A stretch of DNA of 19,695 nt, taken from positions 1 to 19,695 of the forward strand of contig CAZNVG010000020.1 of assembly GCA_964576475.1 (NCBI GenBank), read 5' to 3'. The notes under the pieces are model-generated. The model was not told where the DNA came from. It was given only the letters and a program-made list of their open reading frames with translations, and did not search any database. Source of the DNA: CAZNVG01 sp964576475 (GTDB lineage: Bacteria > Patescibacteriota > Saccharimonadia > Saccharimonadales > CAZNVG01). The position numbers were made by a program, and so were the translations under genes. Of this stretch, positions 13,817 to 19,695 are shown piece by piece; position 1 is the stretch's first letter; each line of letters opens with the position of its first letter.

Positions 13817-14247
13817 TATTTAGTCTTCTTGCCGGCGTTAGCACCTGCTCCTGCGGTACCTTTTGCGACGCCTTTAGTCATATCCTTTTCCAAATCAAGT
13901 TTGTCGAGACGCAACGCCTTGACGCCAAAGTAAACGACCGCCGCTATAGTCACGAAACTTATAAGTGTACTGATGAAAGCTCCGTATGCAAGTTGATTAC
14001 CTGCTGCACAACCCTCGACTGTTTTCTTGAGGCATACTGCTTTGTCGTTTAGATTAACGCCACCTGTTAGTAGACCAATGACAGGGTTTAGGATATTGGC
14101 AACTAGTGAGTCAACGACACTTTTAATCGCGGTACCAAGCACGAGACCTATCGCAAGCCCCACTATGCCTTGCTGTCGAACAAAGACCATAAATCCTTTT
14201 ATCTGTTTCTCAACCACAATAAACTCCTTATTTGCTTCAACTGGCAT
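13816..14247 (-). CDS. mscL: Large-conductance mechanosensitive channel MscL
   Basis: MscL opens under membrane tension and releases solutes during osmotic downshock. The N-terminal helix and first membrane segment carry the family block FVRQQGIVGLAIGLVLGTAIKSVVDSLVANILNPVIGLL (about 22-60). A periplasmic loop with Cys72 and Cys80 follows. The second membrane segment (about 87-108) and a Lys/Gly/Ala-rich cytoplasmic tail come last. The length of 143 residues is usual. The ATG at 14247 was chosen because GGAGG lies 8 nt upstream. A GTG at 14262 would start within or before that site. The gene lies 29 bp after the DUF2177 gene and overlaps msrB by one base. The two loop cysteines could be redox-sensitive, which is speculative. 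Confidence 0.93.
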   Translation of the reverse strand: MPVEANKEFIVVEKQIKGFMVFVRQQGIVGLAIGLVLGTAIKSVVDSLVANILNPVIGLLTGGVNLNDKAVCLKKTVEGCAAGNQLAYGAFISTLISFVTIAAVVYFGVKALRLDKLDLEKDMTKGVAKGTAGAGANAGKKTK

Positions 14248-14255
14248 TATAACTC

Positions 14256-14260
14256 CCTCC
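14256..14260 (-). promoter_or_regulatory. Shine-Dalgarno GGAGG of mscL
   Basis: The minus strand GGAGG is 8 nt before the ATG at 14247 and fixes the mscL start. Internal genes of this operon use strong Shine-Dalgarno sites, unlike the first gene. Confidence 0.7.
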
Positions 14261-14276
14261 ACTCAGCCTGCAAGCA

Positions 14277-14681
14277 TTAGAATAACCGTTTATAGAGGCT
14301 CCATGTGACCACAGACACAAGCAAAGACAGCGTCATGCCCCAAAGTATGTCGACTACCACAATAAGCCCAGGGAAACCCTTGAGCGTTGCATAATTAGTC
14401 AGATCGTATGTCATGTATGTCGCTAACCCAAATAACGCACCTCGAACAGCAGCATCCTTCATAGAGCCAGACTGGAGCGCAGGTGCGATTACGAAGTAAA
14501 TCAGCAGTCCAATAAAAAGCGTGTAAAACAATCCAGCAGCAAACCACTTCACGTTATCTGTCATGAGCTTCCCAAGCTGCTCTGCGTATAGTTTTTTTGA
14601 AACTACACCAAGCCAGACGCCGTCAAAAAGCACAAACACTCCGAGCGCGATCGCATACAAGGCTGCATAGTTAATTTTCAC
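14277..14681 (-). CDS. DUF2177 family membrane protein
   Basis: This 134-residue protein has four membrane segments (about 5-25, 46-67, 79-97, 105-130). It carries the DUF2177 hallmarks: an N-terminal LFDGVWLG, a central FGLATYMTYDLTNYATLKG, and VDILWGMTLS near the C-terminus. Its function is not known. It starts at a GTG with AGGAGG 4 nt upstream. That Shine-Dalgarno overlaps the stop codon of the preceding gene, which signals translational coupling. Confidence 0.85.
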   Translation of the reverse strand: MKINYAALYAIALGVFVLFDGVWLGVVSKKLYAEQLGKLMTDNVKWFAAGLFYTLFIGLLIYFVIAPALQSGSMKDAAVRGALFGLATYMTYDLTNYATLKGFPGLIVVVDILWGMTLSLLVSVVTWSLYKRLF

Positions 14682-14689
14682 AATTCCTC

Positions 14690-15958
14690 CTAAAGCTTAA
14701 GTTCTTTAAACGCATCATTGAGTACAGATAACATTTGTTCATATTGTACATCCGAATCGTTCGTATAGAGATACACAACATTATCAACAGCCTCGATATT
14801 CACACTGAATGGCAGCGCAAACAGTTTCTCCATAAACACTGGGTGCAATAACTCAAAACTCGTAACTTGCTCTTCATCGCTGGCGAACACCTCATATCGT
14901 TTATTGAAGTCCTCCCACTCCATAGATATCTTTTGCAGTCCTTTGACCCGATTAAACAATCCGCCCTGTTTTTTGCGAACGATAATATTTCCATACGACT
15001 TTGGTAGTGTCGCCTGCGCGATTGTGTAATTTGTTGAAGTCGACAGTACATTTGGTACATACGTATATATTTCAATCAAGATCTTGTTGTGCAGTCCAAT
15101 GCAGTGATTATTGATATCAGATTGCTCAAATGAGGCACCCCCAAACAGCTGCCCGCGCTGCGGCAATAATAATCGACCCCAGTCTGGACTAAAATAGAGA
15201 TTATGCGAAGCTGCGAAGTCTCGTAGTTGCGAAACCAGACTTCCAGGCTGCTCTGTTGCTTGCTTGATACCATCAAGCTTCCACTTGTTGGCGGAACGAG
15301 TAAACTTCCAGGTTTCACTAAATATTTCGTTGGACCGCGTTAATATTTCACCTCCCTCAGTGCGAACCAGTCTGTCTTCGGCGGTAGCTGTGAAGGAAAC
15401 TGCAGCAGTGTCTGTGTCCACTCCTGCCTTATCGGTAACCGCATCGACTTGCGCTGAGAATATTTTGACATCTGTCATCGTATTGGTGCGCCCTAGGTTT
15501 CGTAATGCCGTCATCATAAGTGAGACATGCTCAAAATACGGCTTCGTCATATACGTACGCATCGACGTAAGGTCAAAGTTCTGCCAGTCCTTTTGAAACT
15601 GAATGAAAACCTGCTTGGCGCTGTCAATTAACTTCGCCCATACAGGATCGGTAGAAGCGGCTAAGGCAATGTCCTTTTGTGCTCGGTTTTGATCCGCAGC
15701 ATACTTTGCAGCCTTCTTGGCGGCATAACCGAATACAAAAACAAATATACCTATGAAGAACACCCAGAAACCAGCGAATATCAACCAAACCCACCACGGA
15801 GTTGGACCAGTCGATCCTCCACTTGAACTACTTGAAGAATGGTAACTACTGCCGCCAGACGAGTGCGAGCTCCCGCCTCCGCCAGACGATCCTCCACTTG
15901 AACCCCCGCCGCCAGCTCGAGCGAACCACTGTGCTATCTGTATGCTTGCCCATAACAT
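14690..15958 (-). CDS. Tim44-like/DUF3137-like membrane protein, paralog 2
   Basis: The N-terminus has a short hydrophobic stretch (1-15), then a Gly/Ser-rich linker (16-50, opening FARAGGGGSSGG). A membrane segment (about 55-80) is followed by a Tim44-like region (about 105-250, with AKQVFIQFQKDWQNFDLTSMRTYMTKPYF and a GRTN turn). The C-terminal region (about 270-422) includes LLLPQRGQLF, a YGNIIVR block and SFELLHPVFMEKL, like DUF3137. It is a close paralog of the preceding gene; Tim44-like bacterial proteins are membrane-associated and have no settled role. A 17-bp direct repeat (15812-15828 and 15887-15903) lies in the linker. The gene is 24 bp downstream of its paralog and has a -10-like TATACT before its ATG. 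Confidence 0.75.
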   Translation of the reverse strand: MLWASIQIAQWFARAGGGGSSGGSSGGGGSSHSSGGSSYHSSSSSSGGSTGPTPWWVWLIFAGFWVFFIGIFVFVFGYAAKKAAKYAADQNRAQKDIALAASTDPVWAKLIDSAKQVFIQFQKDWQNFDLTSMRTYMTKPYFEHVSLMMTALRNLGRTNTMTDVKIFSAQVDAVTDKAGVDTDTAAVSFTATAEDRLVRTEGGEILTRSNEIFSETWKFTRSANKWKLDGIKQATEQPGSLVSQLRDFAASHNLYFSPDWGRLLLPQRGQLFGGASFEQSDINNHCIGLHNKILIEIYTYVPNVLSTSTNYTIAQATLPKSYGNIIVRKKQGGLFNRVKGLQKISMEWEDFNKRYEVFASDEEQVTSFELLHPVFMEKLFALPFSVNIEAVDNVVYLYTNDSDVQYEQMLSVLNDAFKELKL

Positions 15959-15968
15959 CTTAGTTAAG

Positions 15969-15974
15969 AGTATA
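15969..15974 (-). promoter_or_regulatory. Possible internal -10 (TATACT) before Tim44-like paralog 2
   Basis: The minus strand TATACT lies 10 nt before the ATG at 15958, in the 24-bp gap between the paralogs. It may start a shorter transcript within the argS operon. Confidence 0.35.
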
Positions 15975-15982
15975 AAGCAGTT

Positions 15983-17344
15983 TTACAATTTCAATTCATC
16001 AAAGGCTTTTTTAAGCAGATCTAGCATTGATTCATAGGAAGTATTTCTATCCGTGCTATACAAATACAAAATATTATCGGTTACTTCTATATTAACTTCG
16101 TAGCCAAGTTCGATTAGCGTCACCATATATGCGGGATGCAAGAGTTCGAAACTCGTAACTTGCTCAACGTTATCTGCGAACACTTCGTATTGATCATTAA
16201 ACTCTCGTGCCTCCATCGATATTTTGTTCAGGCCTTTGATATCTCGACGCCAACGACTCTTTATGCGTCGCACAACAATGTTGCCGTATGTTTTTGGTAA
16301 CACCGCCTGAGCAACTACGTAGTATTCAGAGAGACTTTTCGCTGGCGCGTAGCTATAGAACTCGACTAAGGTATTTTTATAGTTACCAATTACGTGATTA
16401 TTTACGTCCGAATTCTTGAAGTCTGCTTCTGAAAATAACTGTCCACGCTGTGGTAAGAGTAGCCATCCAAAATCAGCATTGTAGAAAAAAGCGTTCTGCT
16501 CAGCAAACTGTTTTAATGGTGCCGAACCGCTATCATATGTTTCGGTTTCTTGTTTAATATCAGCAAGAAGCCAATTACTACCCTGACGTTTAAAATGCCA
16601 TGTTTCTTGCCAAGCTGAGGAATCTTCGTAGATCTGTTTATTGTTATCCAGAGTGTCAATGAGTCTGTCATTGGCGTGTGCCTGGATGATCACTGCGAAT
16701 CTGTCTTGCGAATTATCAATTGAATCCTGCACGTCAACGAATGTCATGCCGTCTAGCTTTGCATTCGCCACTTCGTTGCGCCTCCCCATCGCGTATAGCG
16801 CACTCAGCACAAGCTGCATGTGTGCATAATACGTAGGCACAAGATAGGACTGCATGCGCTTAAAGTTAAAACTACTCCAGTCCGTCTGATAGGTATCAAA
16901 CGTAGATTGTACGATTTTTCTCAAGCGGTCTTCACTCCAGGCTGCATCTTTAGAGCTCGCAGCACGCAGTTGGGTGGCTGCAGACTTTGCTAGTGAGGCG
17001 ACTTTCCTGTTGAAACCTAATGCGCCCGCGAAAAAGCCTGCCATTCCGCCAGCAAATGTGACAATACTCCAACCTTTGAAGATCACAGCACATAAAATGG
17101 TTACCGCAATAAGCACTGGTATAGAAACCAGCACACCAATAATCTTTTTGCCTCTTTTTTGGGCATACTCCACGATCGAGCTTATAGGCCAGTAGCCGGC
17201 CATGAAAAAGAAGACCAATACACCGCCGCCTCCTCCACCGCCCGAACCACCGCCGCCACCGCCGCCTCCTCCACCGCCCGAACCACCGCCGCCTCCACGA
17301 GCAAGTATTTCTAGAGTGTGAAGTAGGTCAGCTGCAAAATGCAT
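15983..17344 (-). CDS. Tim44-like/DUF3137-like membrane protein, paralog 1, with long polyglycine linker
   Basis: The layout matches paralog 2. A short hydrophobic N-terminus (about 2-16, ending ILARGGGG) is followed by a Gly tract broken by single Ser residues (about 17-41). One membrane segment lies at about 42-58 and a long hydrophobic region at about 69-111. The Tim44-like part is at about 115-275 (IVQSTFDTYQTDWSSFNFKRMQSYL, MGRRNEV). The C-terminal part is at about 290-453, with LLLPQRGQLF, YGNIVVR, KGLNKISMEAREFN and SFELLHPAYM. The ATG used here overlaps the argS stop by one base (TGATG). A GTG three bases upstream is also possible. Translation is probably coupled to argS. Function is unknown; a scaffold or solute-binding role at the membrane is only a guess. 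Confidence 0.75.
   Translation of the reverse strand: MHFAADLLHTLEILARGGGGGSGGGGGGGGGGGSGGGGGGGVLVFFFMAGYWPISSIVEYAQKRGKKIIGVLVSIPVLIAVTILCAVIFKGWSIVTFAGGMAGFFAGALGFNRKVASLAKSAATQLRAASSKDAAWSEDRLRKIVQSTFDTYQTDWSSFNFKRMQSYLVPTYYAHMQLVLSALYAMGRRNEVANAKLDGMTFVDVQDSIDNSQDRFAVIIQAHANDRLIDTLDNNKQIYEDSSAWQETWHFKRQGSNWLLADIKQETETYDSGSAPLKQFAEQNAFFYNADFGWLLLPQRGQLFSEADFKNSDVNNHVIGNYKNTLVEFYSYAPAKSLSEYYVVAQAVLPKTYGNIVVRRIKSRWRRDIKGLNKISMEAREFNDQYEVFADNVEQVTSFELLHPAYMVTLIELGYEVNIEVTDNILYLYSTDRNTSYESMLDLLKKAFDELKL
17221..17293. repeat. Perfect 36-bp tandem repeat in the polyglycine tract
   Basis: The 36-bp unit at 17221-17256 is repeated exactly at 17257-17292, with one more matching base. It encodes 12 residues per unit (Gly with one Ser). 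The exact identity at synonymous positions shows a recent duplication by slippage or unequal exchange. Confidence 0.85.
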
Positions 17345-19029
17345 CACATTTTCTCAGGAGCATTAAGTCCTAGTAGGGAAAGTCCATTCTTGAGCACCTG
17401 ACTATACGCCTCTACAAGCCGCAATCGGAAATTCTGTCTCGTGTCGCCAATGACACGGTTATGCTCGTAGAAGTAATTAAAAGTCTGTGCTAATTCATAG
17501 AGGTAGGTGCATATTAAGTGTGGGTGCAGCTCATCGGAAGCTCGTAGCACAACATCTGGATATTCAGTGAGCTTTCTGATCAGACGCGTCTCATCAGGCT
17601 CAAAATCAAACACCTCGGTGTCTACGCTATTTTCCGAGGACTTTGCGAGTATGCTTCGTGCGCGAGCATGTGCGTACTGTAGATATGGACCTGAGTTACC
17701 TTCAAGCGCAACGGATTCAGCGGGATCATATACGACATCGCCGCCAATACGGTTCTTCAAAAAAGCATATCGTACTGCCGAGATTGCTATCGCTTCGTCA
17801 TTTTCGGCACGCATAGCAGCACGCGCCGCGTCCAATACGTCGCTTGCTTTGAGCACATTACCCTTTCTACTGCTCATCTTCATTCCGCCGGCAAGCTTAA
17901 TCAGCCCATGCGTCAGGTGTTTCGTAGGCGAGGTAATGCCTGGTTCTATTTTCCCTATAACCGCCTGAACAACTTTCATGTATTCCACAATGTCGTTTGC
18001 AGTGATGATGATGCTTAGATCAAAATGAAACTCTTCCCACTTGTGCAAAGCTAGGCCTAAGTCTTTAGCTTCATATGTAGGCAAGCCTTTTGAAGTAAGA
18101 AAAACCCTGGTATGCAAACCTTCGTCTTCACCGTTATATACAACTGCACCCTCCGAATGGGTGAACACTGAATCTTTCAGACCGTCTTTTACGGCCTGAA
18201 CACCCCGCGGTGTCGTAACGCTCTCGGGATAATACTTGGTAAAAGGAATCATCTGTAACCGAGAGTACAAAGCTTCAAAACCGTCGTAACTCCACTGACG
18301 ACACGTCCAATAAATGTGCGCGAAAGCACTTTCATGATCATTGTTCTCGTGTAACTGATATATTCTTTTATTCAGTTCACCTATTTCTTCTTTGGCATCT
18401 TCTTTGTCCTCATATGCACTCGCACCCTCTACATATCGATCTGACAACCAACTAGCGCGCTCAACCTCATTTATAGCATCTAGCTTCTCGGGATTAGCGC
18501 CACGTAGTTTCTTCAATATCGCCCACATGGTTTTTGCTACGTGCAACCCTACATCACCACCAAAGTTAACCCGCTTAACCTCTGCCCCACCCGCTTCCAA
18601 CAAACGCGAGATAGCGTCCCCAACCAAGCTGGTGTAGAGGTGTCCTGCGTGAAGTTCTTTAAACGGATTTGGATCTGAGTATTCCGCGACTACAACCTGA
18701 TCTTTATAGCGCGTATTCTTACCATAAGAGTTTTTCTTCTCTGCAATTTCAAGGAGGCTGCGCTGCCAATGTGCATCAGTAAAACGAAGGTTTATAAATC
18801 CCGGGGCGACTACATCAACACTACGCACCATTTCTGTAGACTCACGTAAAGTATTTGCGATCCTGTCGGCGATCTCCATCGGTGCTTTGTGGACTTGCTT
18901 TGCCAAACGAAGTGCAACATTTGTCGCAACATCTCCATGCTGCTCGTCTGGCCTTGTCAGTTCTGGGTCAATGTCTATATCGAAGGCGCTACGAATAGCC
19001 GATTCGACGATTTTTGTTATCGCTTCCAT
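17344..19029 (-). CDS. argS: Arginyl-tRNA synthetase
   Basis: This class I synthetase charges tRNA-Arg. The N-terminal additional domain covers about 1-110 and includes HGDVATNVAL (31-40). The HIGH-type motif is HAGH (127-130) inside EYSDPNPFKELHAGH. The KMSKS-type loop is KMSSRKG (384-390). ALEGNSGPYLQYAHARARSIL (441-461) marks the end of the catalytic core. The C-terminal DALR anticodon-binding domain carries YLYELAQTFNYFYEHNRVI. The length of 561 residues is normal. A TTG further upstream (19071) was rejected because the extended -10 lies between it and this ATG. Overlap with paralog 1 by one base makes argS the head of a six-gene operon that ends with msrB. Confidence 0.95.
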   Translation of the reverse strand: MEAITKIVESAIRSAFDIDIDPELTRPDEQHGDVATNVALRLAKQVHKAPMEIADRIANTLRESTEMVRSVDVVAPGFINLRFTDAHWQRSLLEIAEKKNSYGKNTRYKDQVVVAEYSDPNPFKELHAGHLYTSLVGDAISRLLEAGGAEVKRVNFGGDVGLHVAKTMWAILKKLRGANPEKLDAINEVERASWLSDRYVEGASAYEDKEDAKEEIGELNKRIYQLHENNDHESAFAHIYWTCRQWSYDGFEALYSRLQMIPFTKYYPESVTTPRGVQAVKDGLKDSVFTHSEGAVVYNGEDEGLHTRVFLTSKGLPTYEAKDLGLALHKWEEFHFDLSIIITANDIVEYMKVVQAVIGKIEPGITSPTKHLTHGLIKLAGGMKMSSRKGNVLKASDVLDAARAAMRAENDEAIAISAVRYAFLKNRIGGDVVYDPAESVALEGNSGPYLQYAHARARSILAKSSENSVDTEVFDFEPDETRLIRKLTEYPDVVLRASDELHPHLICTYLYELAQTFNYFYEHNRVIGDTRQNFRLRLVEAYSQVLKNGLSLLGLNAPEKM

Positions 19030-19037
19030 TGATCGAT

Positions 19038-19046
19038 AGTATATCA
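19038..19046 (-). promoter_or_regulatory. Extended -10 (TGA-TATACT) of the argS operon (leaderless)
   Basis: The minus strand TGATATACT lies 8 nt before the ATG at 19029. The predicted start site falls on the start codon. No Shine-Dalgarno lies between. Confidence 0.6.
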
Positions 19047-19127
19047 CCCCTGTCGGAGTTGTCGTACGCAAATATCATAAAGTCTTTGCTTGACTCTTGC
19101 GACGATTCAGTTAAGCATTAGTAGTAC

Positions 19128-19695
19128 ATGGAAGATGCCAACACGAGTACTAACGAAAATACGACGACCCTACCTAATTCGATTGCAAACAGGGGTCAAC
19201 TTGCTGGCGTACAGCAGACACACGTGTGGTATAGTTCAAATCCATTCATCGCTGTTATCCAAGGCATGGTAATCGGCCTACTGGAAAACTCCGCCTCGAT
19301 CCTACTTATTCCACTTGTCGCAGTTATCATCGGAGCGGTCACGGCACTTATACCGCTATTCTTCTCCTCGCTACTATCAAACACAACTACATCAATTGTT
19401 GCCGCCGTCTGGCTAGGGCTTCAAATGCTCGTGCTACTTTTTGCACTGAGTTTGCACCTACAGTTAATGATTGCTAGTTTTCATCAGGAGAGGATAAGTG
19501 TACATACCGCGATTGATCGCGCCCTGCAACGACCGTTGGGATTTTTTGGAGTCACTTTGGTTTGTATGTTTGTTCCAATCTTAGCGTTTACGCTTATTCT
19601 AAGGTCGAGCGCAGTCTGGCAAGTACTACTCGGTGGCGGTCTGCTCATTCCAGGCTATGTGATCATCGCTCGCTTCTGGCTGGCTATGTTTTTCT
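19128..19695 (+). CDS. Multi-pass membrane protein (3' partial)
   Basis: The frame runs from ATG 19128 through the right edge of the window (189 residues visible). A hydrophilic Asn/Thr-rich N-terminus (1-35) is followed by hydrophobic segments at about 41-52, 57-83, 89-117, 137-158 and 165-182. The end, with GYVIIARFWLAMFF, resembles membrane domains found in glycerophosphodiester phosphodiesterase-type and related integral membrane proteins of Gram-positive bacteria; this is a weak family hint. A TTGACT at 19090-19095 could be a -35, with only a poor -10 behind it. The gene is divergent from argS, sharing a 98-bp spacer. Confidence 0.7.
   Translation, partial: MEDANTSTNENTTTLPNSIANRGQLAGVQQTHVWYSSNPFIAVIQGMVIGLLENSASILLIPLVAVIIGAVTALIPLFFSSLLSNTTTSIVAAVWLGLQMLVLLFALSLHLQLMIASFHQERISVHTAIDRALQRPLGFFGVTLVCMFVPILAFTLILRSSAVWQVLLGGGLLIPGYVIIARFWLAMFF

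Noticed and set aside
17507..17968. 153-codon plus-strand frame inside argS
   Set aside because: Antisense to conserved ArgRS motifs and rich in Ser/Arg/Ala as expected for an antisense shadow.
19030..19071. Upstream TTG start for argS (14 extra residues)
   Set aside because: The extended -10 lies inside this extension, and ArgRS homology begins at the ATG at 19029.
1..19695. tRNA, rRNA, CRISPR, insertion sequence or prophage features
   Set aside because: Looked for in the spacers on both strands. No cloverleaf, regular repeats with spacers, transposase or terminal inverted repeats were seen.

Overview
The window looks like a compact chromosomal segment from a Candidate Phyla Radiation (Patescibacteria) bacterium, most likely Saccharibacteria (TM7). 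This lineage call is inferred from gene content and style, not from a marker search. It rests on very small intergenic gaps, overlapping genes, many small membrane-anchored proteins without recognisable families, and a DnaG primase that has lost its zinc ligands. TGA is used as a real stop (for example at the ends of argS and of the flavocytochrome gene), so the Gly-UGA code of Absconditabacteria/Gracilibacteria does not apply. No tRNA, rRNA, CRISPR array, insertion sequence or phage gene was seen. No stretch longer than about 160 bp lacks a gene.

Layout. (1) 1-926, plus strand: the 3' part of a secreted beta-propeller protein ending in a LAETG sortase-type signal. (2) 1029-1709, minus: a membrane-anchored protein of unknown function behind a near-consensus sigma70 promoter. 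(3) 1867-4487, minus: a two-gene isoprenoid/carotenoid unit, a GGPP-synthase-like prenyltransferase followed by a CrtI-type phytoene desaturase. (4) 4551-6073, plus: a P-loop nucleotide kinase-like protein and a membrane-anchored trypsin-like protease. (5) 6098-8975, minus: the dnaG-rpoD operon (replication primase and principal sigma factor). (6) 9050-10999: a membrane-anchored unknown, an MmcQ/YjbR-family protein on the opposite strand, and an HD/PDEase-like hydrolase. (7) 11011-19029, minus: a long co-directional run. It begins with argS, followed by two paralogous Tim44-like/DUF3137-like membrane proteins, a DUF2177 membrane protein, mscL and msrB. A second transcription unit follows, with a PH-like protein, a ferric-reductase-type flavocytochrome and a 30-residue membrane microprotein coupled to it by an ATGA overlap. 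Oligoribonuclease (orn) comes last. (8) 19128-19695, plus: the 5' part of a multi-pass membrane protein, divergent from argS.

How it fits together. Core information genes (dnaG, rpoD, argS, orn) alternate with envelope and stress functions: mscL for osmotic release, msrB for methionine repair, a transmembrane flavocytochrome, a surface propeller and an exported protease. The most coherent cross-window signal is regulatory. At least six genes that begin transcription units have a -10 element, often an extended TGn -10, placed 6-9 nt before the start codon with no usable Shine-Dalgarno. Genes inside operons instead have a Shine-Dalgarno or overlap the preceding stop. This suggests that leaderless mRNA is the default for first genes here. 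Three units with ordinary leaders (226-residue protein, HD hydrolase, PH-flavocytochrome) are the exceptions.
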